The notes: generated by a model from the letters alone, not told the origin. 31,474 nucleotides of DNA from an uncultured Actinomycetes bacterium (GCA_903953805.1 CAJBLC010000080.1:1-31474), one strand, 5' to 3'; shown: positions 7,928-16,968, counted from the stretch's first letter. Made by a program: numbers and translations.

Positions 7928-8893
7928 ATGCGTAATAAGCGAATTGCCTTGGTTTCAGCGGCCATCTTGGCCCTTGTCTCCGGAAGCGGTCTCGTTGCTA
8001 CCAGCAGCCAGGCTGCCGCAAAGCAGAAGGTTATCGGCGTTGCCGTTGCCGACCAGAAGTCTCTCTTCTACATTGCAGCAGTCGATGGCATGAAGAAGGC
8101 AGCAGCAGCAAATAACGTAAAGCTGATTATCCTTTCAGCAGACAATGATGCAAATAAGCAGGTGGGGCAGGTAAATAACTTACTCACACAAAATATCGAT
8201 GCGCTGGTCTATATTGCTCAGGATGCTACAGCTGCAGCGGCTGGCGTTAAGGCGGCTAATAAGGCCAAGGTTCCAGTAATTGCAGTCGATGAGAAGCCAG
8301 AATCTGGAAACGGAAAACTTGCAACATATATTGCTACTAACTCCGTAACAGCTGCAGATCAACTTTGCACATGGCTCTTCAATCAGATCGGCAACAAGGG
8401 CGAGATTGGAATCCTCCATGGTGTTCTTGGCGCAACTGCGGAAGTTCAACGTACTCAAGGTTGTCAGAATGCTTTGAAGCGTACACCTGGAATCAAGGTA
8501 GATGCTGAAGCAACTGCGAACTGGGATGAAACTCAGGCTTACAAAGCAGCACAGAATATGCTTCAAGCCAATCCTAATATCGTTGCGATCTTTGGAGAAT
8601 CAGATGCAATGGGATTAGGTGCTGCAAAGGCTGCTAAGGATGCTAACCGTAAGGTTATCTCCGTTGGCATTGATGGATTCCCAACTATGGTTCAGGGAAT
8701 TAAGGATGGTCTCACTCAAGCTACTCAGGCTCAAGTGCCATTCGTCATGGGTCAACAATCCATTACTGATGCGCTCAAGGTGCTATCAGGAAAGAAGATC
8801 CCTGCAATCCAGTACAAAGCAACTGTGCTAGTTACTTCAACGAATGTGAATTCAGTAGACCCAGTGCAGTTCTACGGACCAAACGTTAAGTAA
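7928..8893 (+). CDS. Ribose-type sugar ABC transporter, periplasmic-binding-protein-like substrate-binding protein
   Basis: A 321-aa exported solute-binding protein of the RbsB class (pfam Peripla_BP_4 type), which captures substrate outside the membrane and delivers it to the permease. Residues 1 to about 30 form a signal peptide: basic MRNKR, a hydrophobic core, then SSQAAA as a signal-peptidase I site. I see no lipobox cysteine. The mature part shows the two-lobe pattern, with the N-terminal VIGVAVADQKSLFYIAAVDG, the hinge-region AVDEKPESG, and the second-lobe GILHG, FGESDAMGLGA and VGIDGFP blocks. It is first in the operon, and a strong hairpin separates it from the ATPase gene, suggesting higher expression than the rest. 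The class binds pentoses, hexoses and polyols, so the ligand stays open. Confidence 0.93.
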   Translation: MRNKRIALVSAAILALVSGSGLVATSSQAAAKQKVIGVAVADQKSLFYIAAVDGMKKAAAANNVKLIILSADNDANKQVGQVNNLLTQNIDALVYIAQDATAAAAGVKAANKAKVPVIAVDEKPESGNGKLATYIATNSVTAADQLCTWLFNQIGNKGEIGILHGVLGATAEVQRTQGCQNALKRTPGIKVDAEATANWDETQAYKAAQNMLQANPNIVAIFGESDAMGLGAAKAAKDANRKVISVGIDGFPTMVQGIKDGLTQATQAQVPFVMGQQSITDALKVLSGKKIPAIQYKATVLVTSTNVNSVDPVQFYGPNVK

Positions 8894-8906
8894 GTAATCC
8901 AGAAAA

Positions 8907-8954
8907 GTTGACGGGCTCGACTTCACGCACAAGGTGAGAGTCGAGCCCGACAAC
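8907..8954 (+). terminator. Intercistronic hairpin between binding-protein and ATPase genes
   Basis: A long stem, GTTGACGGGCTCGACT (8907-8922) with AGTCGAGCCCGACAAC (8939-8954), 16 pairs with one A-A mismatch. TCAC/GTGA inside the 16-nt loop could extend it. No U-tract follows, so it is unlikely to be a full terminator. It is better read as an mRNA-stabilising or partial attenuating structure that keeps binding-protein mRNA in excess. Confidence 0.7.
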
Positions 8955-8978
8955 TAATGAGAAAGGAGTGAATCGCGA

Positions 8979-10475
8979 ATGACCTCATTAAAGTCATTAA
9001 CAGTGACAAATATAGACAAATCGTACGCCGGTGTACAGGTGCTTCACTCTGTGAGTTTTAGCATCCCGGCTGGCGAAGTCGTCGGTTTTATTGGCGAGAA
9101 TGGCGCCGGGAAGTCCACTATCTCATCAATTATTGCAGGTGTGGTCCAAGCAGATTCCGGCCACCTCTTGATTGACGGAGAGCCATATTCCCCCGCCTCT
9201 CCAGCCGATGCGATCTCCTCTGGGGTGGCCCTTATTCATCAAGAGATTAGGATGATTCCGGAACTTAGCATTGCGGAAAATATCTATTTGGGGCGTCTGC
9301 CCATGAAAAATGGCAGAGTTGATAACGAAAAGCTCTACTCTGATTCAACTGAGGTTCTAAAGAAGTTAGGTGTGGGCATTGATCCCCGCCGAAAAATTCG
9401 TGGCCTTTCTATCGCAACACAGCAAAGTATTGAAATTGCCAAGGCGATCTCAAGAAACCCTCGATATGTAATTTTTGATGAACCATCTGCCTCACTCACC
9501 CCTCACGAGACGGATCGCGTGCTAGAGCAAATCAATGTTCTTAAAAATTCTGGTGCTGGTGTTATTTATATCTCTCATCGCTTAGAAGAAGTCATATCCA
9601 TCGCTTCACAGATAGTCTGTCTTCGCGATGGATCGGTAGTAAAAACGTGGGATACTGGAAAGATCTCTCACGACGAACTTGTAAAAGCCATGGTTGGTAG
9701 AGATTTCAAGTTCTCTCATAGTGCACCACCGCCTGCCTCGGAAGACGTCGTGCTCGAAGTAAAGAATTTAAGTCGTGAAGGAGTATTCGCCAACATCAAT
9801 TTCTCTGTTGCCAAAGGAGAAGTACTTGGGATCGCCGGACTTGTTGGCGCGGGTCGAAGTGAATTAGTTCGTACAATAGCTGGAGTAGATCGTTCAACAT
9901 ATGGATCTGTTTTAGTAAACGGGCAAGTGATAAAGATCAAGGCACCTTCACATGCAATCAAGGCTGGAATTGTCATGGTCCCTGAAGACCGGAAGAGCCA
10001 GGGATTAAACCTGGGTCGTACTGGCGCCGAGAATATGGCATCCCCATGGGAAAGAATTTTGAGAAGAGCCAAAATTGTGACAAATGCTTGGGTACGCAAG
10101 TTGGCCGAAGACAATGTCAAATCATTTGATATTAGAGGCGGTATCCACCAACCGGTCGTCCGACTTTCCGGTGGAAATCAGCAAAAAGTGCTTCTTGCAA
10201 AATGGTTAATTAGGGAGCCAAAGGTTCTCATCCTTGATGAGCCAACTCGTGGAGTTGATGTTGGTGCGAAAATGGCGATTTATCAAATCATTCGTGACAC
10301 TGCCGCCCGTGGCGTTGCGATTGTCGTGGTTTCTTCGGAATTAGAGGAGATCTTAGGAATTTCAAATCGGGTACTCGTCATGTCTGGCGGACTGCAGAAA
10401 AAAATTCTCTCTAGGGACGAGGCAAACGCAGAAACTGTTATGAGCTTAGCTATGCCAGCTGGAATGCATCTATGA
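8979..10475 (+). CDS. Sugar ABC transporter ATP-binding protein, RbsA-type double ATPase
   Basis: A 498-aa cytoplasmic subunit with two fused nucleotide-binding domains, as in RbsA/MglA. The N-terminal half has a canonical Walker A, GENGAGKST (39-47), and FDEPSASLT as Walker B, but a degenerate signature (LSIATQQ). The C-terminal half has a degenerate Walker A, GLVGAGRSE, with an intact LSGGNQQ signature (396-402) and LILDEPTRGVD Walker B (D420, E421). This asymmetry is normal for the family: one composite site is hydrolytic. AAAGGAG lies 10 nt before the ATG, a rather long spacing. The stop overlaps an in-frame ATG of the permease gene (ATGA). Confidence 0.95.
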   Translation: MTSLKSLTVTNIDKSYAGVQVLHSVSFSIPAGEVVGFIGENGAGKSTISSIIAGVVQADSGHLLIDGEPYSPASPADAISSGVALIHQEIRMIPELSIAENIYLGRLPMKNGRVDNEKLYSDSTEVLKKLGVGIDPRRKIRGLSIATQQSIEIAKAISRNPRYVIFDEPSASLTPHETDRVLEQINVLKNSGAGVIYISHRLEEVISIASQIVCLRDGSVVKTWDTGKISHDELVKAMVGRDFKFSHSAPPPASEDVVLEVKNLSREGVFANINFSVAKGEVLGIAGLVGAGRSELVRTIAGVDRSTYGSVLVNGQVIKIKAPSHAIKAGIVMVPEDRKSQGLNLGRTGAENMASPWERILRRAKIVTNAWVRKLAEDNVKSFDIRGGIHQPVVRLSGGNQQKVLLAKWLIREPKVLILDEPTRGVDVGAKMAIYQIIRDTAARGVAIVVVSSELEEILGISNRVLVMSGGLQKKILSRDEANAETVMSLAMPAGMHL

Positions 10476-10480
10476 AAACC

Positions 10481-10486
10481 AAGGAG
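10481..10486 (+). promoter_or_regulatory. Ribosome binding site favouring a GTG start for the permease
   Basis: AAGGAG lies 6 nt before the GTG at 10493 and inside the coding sequence if the ATG at 10472 is used. No comparable site precedes that ATG. Confidence 0.5.
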
Positions 10487-10492
10487 AAGATC

Positions 10493-11518
10493 GTGAGTGG
10501 AATAAATGTTCCAAACAGTCAAGGCAACGAGACTAATGCAAAATTAAACTCTGGAATTTTGAAATGGCTAGCGGCTAAAGCAAACGGTCCAGTCGTGGGT
10601 CTTATCCTTATTTGCGTCGTATTAACAATTACCTCGCAATACTTCATGACCACTCGGAATATTAGTAATGTATTAGTTCAAATTTCAGACGTAGGAATCA
10701 TGGCAGCTGGTGAGGCACTAGTTATCCTAATTGGTGGCATAGATCTTTCTGTTGCGGCAGTGATGGTAGTAACCATGATGTTTTCCGCATGGCTCTTGAA
10801 AATGGAACACTTCCCATTTGCCATAGCCCTTCTGGCGGGGCTACTCCTCGGGGCTCTCATCGGACTTGTAAATGGTTTACTAACAGCTTATGGCCGTGTC
10901 CAAGCATTTGTAGCGACGCTTGCAACAATGTCGGCTTGCTTAGGAATGGCATTGGTCATAACCAACGGAAACACTCTAAATACATTTCCAACTTGGTTTG
11001 CGGCCCTCACAGGTAGCGCAACAAATCTCATACCTGTTCAATCAATTTTGTTAGTTCTTATTTTTGTGGCCTTGGGATTCTGGCTCCGTTTCCGTCCGGC
11101 GGGGCGTGCTCTCTTCGCAATTGGGGGAAACGAAGAAGTTGCCCGGCTATCAGGTCTGCCAGTCAAGTTATTGAAAACCTTGGTCTATGTGATTTCTGGA
11201 GCATTAGCTGCGATCGCAGGTTGGATCAATATCTCACTTTTGGACTCAGCTCAGCCAACGGCAGGTTCTAGTTATCTGTTGAATGTTATTGCGATAGTCG
11301 TGATTGGCGGCGCATCGCTTTCGGGGGGAGTGGGGTCGATGGGACAAACTTTCATCGGCCTACTCATCATCGGGGTACTTAACGATGGGCTAGCCCTTTT
11401 GCACGTAAATCCAAATCTCCAGCAGGTGGTTATCGGTGCGGTGATTCTTGGTGCTGTTCTAACAGATCGAAATCAATTCGGCTACTCATTTAATTTTCTA
11501 AAGAAGAAGGCAAAATAA
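10493..11518 (+). CDS. Sugar ABC transporter permease, RbsC-type
   Basis: About 341 residues of inner-membrane permease with some eight to ten hydrophobic segments, of the BPD_transp_2 class that pairs with RbsA-type ATPases. The family coupling loop near the middle is clear (FAIGGNEEVARLSGLPV), as is the GGIDLSVAAVM segment after the second helix and GGASLSGGVGSM further on. Two starts are possible: the ATG at 10472, overlapping the ATPase stop, or the GTG at 10493. I prefer GTG because a strong AAGGAG is correctly spaced before it; the extra seven residues are hydrophilic and uninformative. A single permease gene implies a homodimer. The stop overlaps the next start (TAATG). Confidence 0.93.
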   Translation: MSGINVPNSQGNETNAKLNSGILKWLAAKANGPVVGLILICVVLTITSQYFMTTRNISNVLVQISDVGIMAAGEALVILIGGIDLSVAAVMVVTMMFSAWLLKMEHFPFAIALLAGLLLGALIGLVNGLLTAYGRVQAFVATLATMSACLGMALVITNGNTLNTFPTWFAALTGSATNLIPVQSILLVLIFVALGFWLRFRPAGRALFAIGGNEEVARLSGLPVKLLKTLVYVISGALAAIAGWINISLLDSAQPTAGSSYLLNVIAIVVIGGASLSGGVGSMGQTFIGLLIIGVLNDGLALLHVNPNLQQVVIGAVILGAVLTDRNQFGYSFNFLKKKAK

Positions 11519-12519
11519 TGTCAATCGGCCTAAGTAACTTAAGTAAAGAGTTTCTTTTAGAAGCTCAGCGGAGAATGATCAGAATTCGCCTCTTCGACGA
11601 GCGAGCATCGAAGATGGTGAAGCGGGGGCAAATTCCCGGAACTGTGCATACAAGTATCGGGCAAGAGGCTCAGGTAGTTGGTGCTTGCATGGCGCTTGGT
11701 GATTCAGACTATATGACCGGTAATCACCGTTCACATGGCCACCCTATTGGGAAGGGTTCCCCACTAGCTCCTTTGATGGCGGAGCTCGTGGGAAAGGCCA
11801 CCGGAATTTGCAAAGGTAAAGGCGGCTCACTTCATTTAGCTGATTTCAGTGTTGGTTCTTTGGGTGAATCCGGCATTGTGGGATCTTCGATCCCGATCGC
11901 TACTGGAGCCGCCTTATCTTCAAAGGTTCTTAACAATGGCAAAGTCTCACTTGCCTTCTTTGGCGATGGTGCAGCAAACCAAGGAAATCTCTACGAGTCG
12001 ATGAATATGGCAGGCATTTGGGATCTTCCCGTTATCTTCCTCTGCGAAAACAATCTCTACGCACTTTCGACCCCAGCCCACACTGTTACAAGTGGTGTGA
12101 TCGCAGATCGAGCAGCTGGATTCAATATTCCTGGGGTACGTGTTGAGAACGGCCAAGATTTCATGAATGTCTTCACCGCTGTTAAAGAGGCAGTCGATCG
12201 CGCTCGTCGTGGTGAAGGTCCATCACTCATCGAAGTTGTTACCTATCGGTTTAATGAACACTCTGAGGGACTACGCCTTGGTGTTGACTACCGTGATGCA
12301 AAAGAGAAAGAAGAGTGGTTGGCGAAGGATCCGATTGTTATTTTCCGCAATTATCTCTTAGCCGAAGGTGTCGCTAGCGAGGCAGAACTTGATGCTATCC
12401 ATGCCGCAGTTGAAGCAGAAGTCGAAGATGCCTTCGAATTTAGCCAATCAAGCCCATTCCCAGATCCATCAACTGCCTTTGATGATCTCTATACAGAACC
12501 ATTTGAGGTGTATGCATGA
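11518..12519 (+). CDS. Thiamine-diphosphate-dependent dehydrogenase E1 component, alpha subunit (pyruvate/acetoin dehydrogenase-like)
   Basis: A 333-aa E1 alpha subunit that binds thiamine diphosphate and decarboxylates or cleaves a 2-oxo substrate before passing the acyl group to a lipoyl arm. The ThDP-Mg motif is complete: GDG at 149-151, then about 27 residues to NN at 178-179. The upstream GxGxxH-like region HRSHGHPIGKG and the GKGGSLHLAD block are typical of acetoin and pyruvate E1 alpha chains. It lies between the sugar permease gene (1-nt overlap) and the E1 beta gene (ATGA overlap). This places it inside a sugar or polyol operon rather than a housekeeping pdh cluster. Whether the substrate is pyruvate, acetoin or another 2-oxo compound cannot be decided here. 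Confidence 0.92.
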   Translation: MSIGLSNLSKEFLLEAQRRMIRIRLFDERASKMVKRGQIPGTVHTSIGQEAQVVGACMALGDSDYMTGNHRSHGHPIGKGSPLAPLMAELVGKATGICKGKGGSLHLADFSVGSLGESGIVGSSIPIATGAALSSKVLNNGKVSLAFFGDGAANQGNLYESMNMAGIWDLPVIFLCENNLYALSTPAHTVTSGVIADRAAGFNIPGVRVENGQDFMNVFTAVKEAVDRARRGEGPSLIEVVTYRFNEHSEGLRLGVDYRDAKEKEEWLAKDPIVIFRNYLLAEGVASEAELDAIHAAVEAEVEDAFEFSQSSPFPDPSTAFDDLYTEPFEVYA

Positions 12520-13529
12520 AAACTATGATGAGTTATCTTGGTGCAATTGGCGCCGCCCAACGTGAAGCGATGGATGCCGATGAGCGTGTGATCATTATCG
12601 GCGAAGATGTCGAAGCTAACGTCTACGGCACTACTGGTGCGGGTAAGTCCCGCGCGGCTGAAGGAGACTTCCTTCAGCGCTATGGAAGAAACCGTATTCG
12701 CAATACCCCGATCTCCGAGGAGATCATTGTGGGAGCTGCTGCCGGCGCAGCAATGACTGGACTACGCCCGATTGTCGATCTTTCCTATTCATCTTTTACC
12801 TACTTGGCGATGGATCAATTCGTTAATCAGATCGCGAAGAACCGCTACATGTTCGGTGGGCAGGCTTCAATTCCCGTCGTCTTCCGCTCAGCGATGTTCT
12901 ATGGGCTTAATACGGGAGCCCATCACTCTGATCGCCCATATCCGATGTATATGAATGTCCCTGGTCTCAAGATCATCGCTCCGGCTTCCCCTAGCGATGC
13001 GAAGGGACTGCTGCGCAGCGCGATCGACTCTGATGACCCAGTTCTCTCCTTTGAAGCCTGTCCACTCTGGCCGATGAAGGAAGAGGTAGAAGAAGATGAG
13101 TATCGGATTCCCCTGGGAGTCGGGCGCACACTTCGCGAAGGTTCAGATATCACCATCGTCGCCGTGTCGGGCTCAGTTCCCGAAGCTGTTGCAGCCGCTG
13201 ATCAATTGATTGCAGAAGGCGTCTCCGTTGAAGTCTTTGACCCTAGAACTCTTGTTCCTATGGATGTTGAAGGAATCATGAAATCAGTTTCAAAGACAGG
13301 TCGCTTAGTGATTGCCGATCCAGCCCACAAGACATGTGGCGCGGCGGCAGAGATTTCAGCCTTGGTGGCAGAACATGCTTTTGATGCCCTGCGTGCTCCG
13401 ATCAAGCGAGTTACGACACCGGATATGCAGATTCCATTCAGCCCAGCTCTTGAGAAGCAGCTCTATCCAAATCGCGACTCAATCGCTGCAGCTGCTAGAG
13501 CAGTTCTTGGTCTCAAAGTAAGTCAATAA
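12516..13529 (+). CDS. Thiamine-diphosphate-dependent dehydrogenase E1 component, beta subunit
   Basis: A 337-aa partner of the preceding E1 alpha. It has the transketolase pyrimidine-binding fold, with GED near residue 28, NTPISEE carrying the glutamate that activates ThDP, and the PGLKIIAPASPSDAKGLLRSAI and DDPVLSFE blocks of the family. The C-terminal transketolase domain follows from about residue 205. The segment usually read as QHSQ is AHHSD here, a small departure near the active-site entrance that may reflect a different substrate. The start overlaps the E1 alpha stop by 4 nt, as expected for subunits made in equal amounts. Confidence 0.92.
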   Translation: MKTMMSYLGAIGAAQREAMDADERVIIIGEDVEANVYGTTGAGKSRAAEGDFLQRYGRNRIRNTPISEEIIVGAAAGAAMTGLRPIVDLSYSSFTYLAMDQFVNQIAKNRYMFGGQASIPVVFRSAMFYGLNTGAHHSDRPYPMYMNVPGLKIIAPASPSDAKGLLRSAIDSDDPVLSFEACPLWPMKEEVEEDEYRIPLGVGRTLREGSDITIVAVSGSVPEAVAAADQLIAEGVSVEVFDPRTLVPMDVEGIMKSVSKTGRLVIADPAHKTCGAAAEISALVAEHAFDALRAPIKRVTTPDMQIPFSPALEKQLYPNRDSIAAAARAVLGLKVSQ

Positions 13530-13558
13530 GTTTTCACATCGAGAGAAGGAGAAAGAAA

Positions 13559-13798
13559 ATGAGAGTAGAAGTCTTATTGCCACAGTGGGGAATGGGGATG
13601 AGTGAAGGCGTCATCTCTATGTGGCTAAAAAATGTCGGAGATAGCGTCAAGGAAGATGAGCCAATCGCTGAGGTTGAAGCAGAGAAAGTTGAAGAAGAAC
13701 TTCCTTCTCCAGCAACCGGCACATTGGTAGAGATTCTTGTGAAAGCTGGCGAGACCGCTGAAGTTCGCACCGTTGTCGCAATAATCGAGACCGAATAA
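13559..13798 (+). CDS. Free-standing lipoyl-domain carrier protein
   Basis: A 79-aa protein that is only a lipoyl domain (biotin/lipoyl attachment fold). The N-terminal strand LLPQWGMGMSEGVISMW and the hairpin EVEAEKVEEELPSPATG match E2 lipoyl domains. K43 in EKV is the predicted lipoylation site; a biotin carrier would show MKM. E2 enzymes normally carry this domain fused ahead of a linker, a peripheral subunit-binding domain and the catalytic core. Here it is a separate gene, with its own AAGGAG site about 8 nt before the ATG, and the catalytic core is encoded about 4 kb downstream. It would shuttle acyl groups from E1 to E2 as a diffusible carrier, a role inferred from the context. Confidence 0.9.
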   Translation: MRVEVLLPQWGMGMSEGVISMWLKNVGDSVKEDEPIAEVEAEKVEEELPSPATGTLVEILVKAGETAEVRTVVAIIETE

Positions 13799-13803
13799 CC
13801 CAC

Positions 13804-15453
13804 ATGTCTTCTTACGATGTCATAGTTATCGGCGGCGGTATCAACGGGGTTGGTATCGCCCGCGAATCTGCGTTGCAGGGCTTCAAGACCCTCCTCCTAG
13901 AGAAAGATGACATTTGCAGCGGCGTTTCCGCTTGGTCTGGTCGTCTCGCCCATGGTGGGCTTCGCTATCTTGAACATTATGATTTTGCTTTAGTTCGCGA
14001 ATCTCTTCTAGAACGTGAACGATTAATTAAAAATGCACCACATCTTGCAAAACATGTCTCCTGGCTGATGCCGGTTTATCGTCACAATAAGCGTCCAGGT
14101 TGGCTTGTCGAACTTGGAATGCTCCTCTTCGACATCTTGTCATTTGATAAATCTGCGCCGTGGCATCGATATCTCAGTAAGAAGAAGACGATCGCTCGAT
14201 TCCCTGATATCGATCAAAATGGTCTGCAGGGTGGATTCCAATATTGGGATGGACAGATCGAGCTAGCTGAGCGCCTCTGTGTTGAGATCTCTATCGATGC
14301 CATCAAAAATGGCGCAGAAATTAAGACCCACTCGCAGGTCAGCGCTCCGATTCTTGAAAACTCACGTGTCGTAGGAGTTAAGTACAAAGATCTTTTAACA
14401 GGAGCAGAGTTGGAAGCTACCGCTCCAGTTATTTATAACGTTTCCGGCCCCTGGATTGATCGAGTCTTTAACGAGAGTGCCGGGATTGCAACTCAGCCTC
14501 GGCTAAATGGTGGCACGAAGGGCTCTCACTTCATCGTTGATCCATTTGAGGGAGCGCCATCAGATGTCATCTATTACGAGACCAGAGCCGATGGCCGATT
14601 AATCCTTGTTGTCCCATGGTTTGGGAAGTACCTCATCGGTACAACTGATATTCGGTGGGAGACTGATCCGGGTGATGCTCGATGCGATATCGGTGAGCTT
14701 GATTACTTGTTGAATGAGGTGAATGCGCTCGTTCCACAAGCGAAACTCACCCGAGATGATGTTCTCTATACATACAGTGGCGTTCGACCACTTCCTTATG
14801 AGCCAGGAAAACCAGAATCATCTGTGACTAGAACTCATATCTTGCACGACCATGCTAAAACCGGTTTACCAGGGCTGGTCACTGTCGTCGGCGGTAAACT
14901 CACTACCTACCGACAGCTTGCCGAAGACGCGGTAGTAGATATCGCTAAGCGACTTGGTAAGGGTCGAATTAAATCGAAGACTCGAAAGTCATTACTTCCT
15001 GGCGCGCACTTCTCCTCACTCGAGGATATCGCTCGTCAACTCTTAGCCGCGGGAGTCCTACCATCAGTGGCCGAGAGAATTACTCGACTCTATGGTTCTC
15101 GCGCACTCAATCTTTGGCAGATTACTCGATCAGATCCTTCTGCCGGATTAGTACTTGATTCAGAATTTGGTGTCACGAAGGCGGAGATCCTCTTTGTTGT
15201 TCGTGAGGAATTTCCAAAGACGCTTGCAGATGTCATGGCACGGAGAATGATCCTCGCTTTTGAAAAGGGCCATGGATTACATCTGATAGATTCGATCGCC
15301 GATATTGTCGGAGGCGAACTTGGTTGGGGTAGTGATGAGCGTAACCGCCAAATCGCGGGGTACAGCGAGTGGCTTAACCACCTCGCTATCCCTGATGAAT
15401 CGGGACCTCGTTCAACCAGCTTCGGTGCTGGAATTACGGTGGAAGCAAAATAA
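13804..15453 (+). CDS. FAD-dependent glycerol-3-phosphate dehydrogenase-like oxidoreductase (GlpD/EryB family)
   Basis: A 549-aa flavoprotein of the aerobic GlpD family, which oxidises glycerol 3-phosphate, or in EryB erythritol phosphate, to the keto-phosphate and passes electrons to quinone. The FAD dinucleotide-binding motif is GGGINGVG (10-17). Further family marks are the SGVSAWSGRLAHGGLRYLEHYDF block (SRLVHGGLRY in GlpD), the LIGTTDIRWE segment, SGVRPLP and the VVGGKLTTYRQLAE flavin-binding block, with a C-terminal helical domain. It probably acts at the inner face of the membrane. It starts 5 nt after the lipoyl gene and 2 nt before a GlpK-like kinase gene, so a kinase-then-dehydrogenase step is likely. 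The substrate may be glycerol phosphate or a longer polyol phosphate. Confidence 0.9.
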   Translation: MSSYDVIVIGGGINGVGIARESALQGFKTLLLEKDDICSGVSAWSGRLAHGGLRYLEHYDFALVRESLLERERLIKNAPHLAKHVSWLMPVYRHNKRPGWLVELGMLLFDILSFDKSAPWHRYLSKKKTIARFPDIDQNGLQGGFQYWDGQIELAERLCVEISIDAIKNGAEIKTHSQVSAPILENSRVVGVKYKDLLTGAELEATAPVIYNVSGPWIDRVFNESAGIATQPRLNGGTKGSHFIVDPFEGAPSDVIYYETRADGRLILVVPWFGKYLIGTTDIRWETDPGDARCDIGELDYLLNEVNALVPQAKLTRDDVLYTYSGVRPLPYEPGKPESSVTRTHILHDHAKTGLPGLVTVVGGKLTTYRQLAEDAVVDIAKRLGKGRIKSKTRKSLLPGAHFSSLEDIARQLLAAGVLPSVAERITRLYGSRALNLWQITRSDPSAGLVLDSEFGVTKAEILFVVREEFPKTLADVMARRMILAFEKGHGLHLIDSIADIVGGELGWGSDERNRQIAGYSEWLNHLAIPDESGPRSTSFGAGITVEAK

Positions 15454-15455
15454 TC

Positions 15456-16952
15456 ATGTCCTCCAGTCGCTACATACTCGCCATTGACTCAGGTTCATCG
15501 AGCGTTCGTTCGCTTGTTATCAGTGAATCAGGTCAGATTGTTGGCGAAGGTCGTGCCGGACTGGAATGGAATCGGCGTAATCCAGGTTGGGCTGAGTTGG
15601 ATGCTCGCTATCTCTGGAGCGTCACTCGCAAGAGCATTTTAGATGCAGTTCTTGATGCGAAAGTAAAACCATCGGAGATTGTGGTGGCCGGCGTGACTAG
15701 CCATCGCGAGACTATCGTGATGTGGGATCGCAAGACTGGTGAGCCTATTCATGATGCAGTCGTCTGGATCTCGACACAGACTGACGAGATTATCGAGCGT
15801 TGGAATCAGAATGGGATTGCTGAGAAATTTAAGAGTCGCACTGGCCTTCATAATGATTCATTCTTTTCAGCCGGCAAGGTGGTCTGGCTACTCGAAAATA
15901 TTGAGGGTGCCCGGGCGAAGGCAGAAGCTGGCGAGATCATCTGCGGCACCGTCGATAGCTGGCTCCTCTGGAATCTCAATGGCCATACTCTGCATGCAAC
16001 GGATCCATCCTGTGCATCAAGAACCTCTCTCTTCAATATTCACACAATGACGTGGGATCAGGAACTCTTAGCGGAGCTCGATATACCGGCATCGCTACTT
16101 CCCCAGGTTCTTGATTCAGACGGCGAGTTCGGAAATGTCGACCGCTCGATCTTGGATGCGAATATTCCGATTAGAGCAGTCTTAGCTGATCAACAATCAG
16201 GAATGTTTGGGCAGGCTTGCTTTACCCGAGGTTCATTTAAAAATACCTTCGGAACGGCCTCAGTACTCACAGTGAATACCGGTGGAGAACCAACCGAAGT
16301 TGAGGGTTTAACCGCCTCTGTAGGCTGGAAGGTTGCCGGCTCAACAATTTACGAAGCTGAAGGAGTGGTCTTCCATAGCGGCCAGACAATTCAATGGCTA
16401 CGTGACAATCTTGGAATATATGCGCCACCTAACCGAATCGACGATATCGCGACCGGAGTGAAAGATAATGGCGGCGTTTACTTAGTCCCCGCACTTGGTG
16501 GATTGGCAGCTCCCTATTGGGATCGCAAGGCACGGGCATCGCTGCAGGGTTTGAGTCTTGATACGACGAGTGCTCACTTGGTGCGAGCCGCAGTAGAGGC
16601 AATGGCATTCCAGACTGCAGATATCGTCGACAAATTACCAGCCGCCTTTAGTGGCTCTTTCAAGGTCGATGGCGGAGCCGCAACATCAAATTTCCTCTGT
16701 CAATTCCTTGCCGACATCACCGGCGTGGCTATTGAGCGGCCAATTGAACTTGAGCGAACTGCTCTAGGTACCGCCTTTGTGGCAGGAATTTCAACAGGTA
16801 TTTGGAGTGGAAACGAAGAGATAGCCGCAAATTGGAGAGTTGAAAAGATCTTTGAACCGCAGATGTCAGATGTCTACCGTGAGCAAGTTCGTGGTGACTG
16901 GAAGGAAGCAGTCACCCGAACGCTCTCACATAAGCAACTAATAAAGAAATAA
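15456..16952 (+). CDS. FGGY-family kinase, glycerol-kinase-like
   Basis: A 498-aa FGGY kinase close to GlpK in length and collinear throughout: ATP-binding AIDSGSSSVRS, SHRET, the YLVPALGGLAAPYWD region and VDGGAATSNFLCQFLADI. Compared with E. coli GlpK pocket residues, R84, E85, W104 and catalytic D245 are kept. The tyrosine equivalent to Y135 is F136, and the segment after the tryptophan reads ISTQT instead of QCRRT. The pocket is therefore glycerol-like but altered, so erythritol, another polyol or a triose analogue is as plausible as glycerol. It lies directly after the GlpD-like gene and 16 nt before the aldolase gene. Confidence 0.88.
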   Translation: MSSSRYILAIDSGSSSVRSLVISESGQIVGEGRAGLEWNRRNPGWAELDARYLWSVTRKSILDAVLDAKVKPSEIVVAGVTSHRETIVMWDRKTGEPIHDAVVWISTQTDEIIERWNQNGIAEKFKSRTGLHNDSFFSAGKVVWLLENIEGARAKAEAGEIICGTVDSWLLWNLNGHTLHATDPSCASRTSLFNIHTMTWDQELLAELDIPASLLPQVLDSDGEFGNVDRSILDANIPIRAVLADQQSGMFGQACFTRGSFKNTFGTASVLTVNTGGEPTEVEGLTASVGWKVAGSTIYEAEGVVFHSGQTIQWLRDNLGIYAPPNRIDDIATGVKDNGGVYLVPALGGLAAPYWDRKARASLQGLSLDTTSAHLVRAAVEAMAFQTADIVDKLPAAFSGSFKVDGGAATSNFLCQFLADITGVAIERPIELERTALGTAFVAGISTGIWSGNEEIAANWRVEKIFEPQMSDVYREQVRGDWKEAVTRTLSHKQLIKK

Positions 16953-16968
16953 TAGGAGAAGAAGAGAA

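Noticed and set aside
8180..8566. 128-aa open frame antisense to the binding-protein gene
   Set aside because: It lies wholly inside a clear solute-binding-protein gene, has no family resemblance and no start signals.
13559..13798. Biotin carrier (BCCP) reading of the 79-aa protein
   Set aside because: The modified lysine lies in EKV rather than the biotin MKM motif, and E1, E2 and lipoyl-ligase genes surround it.
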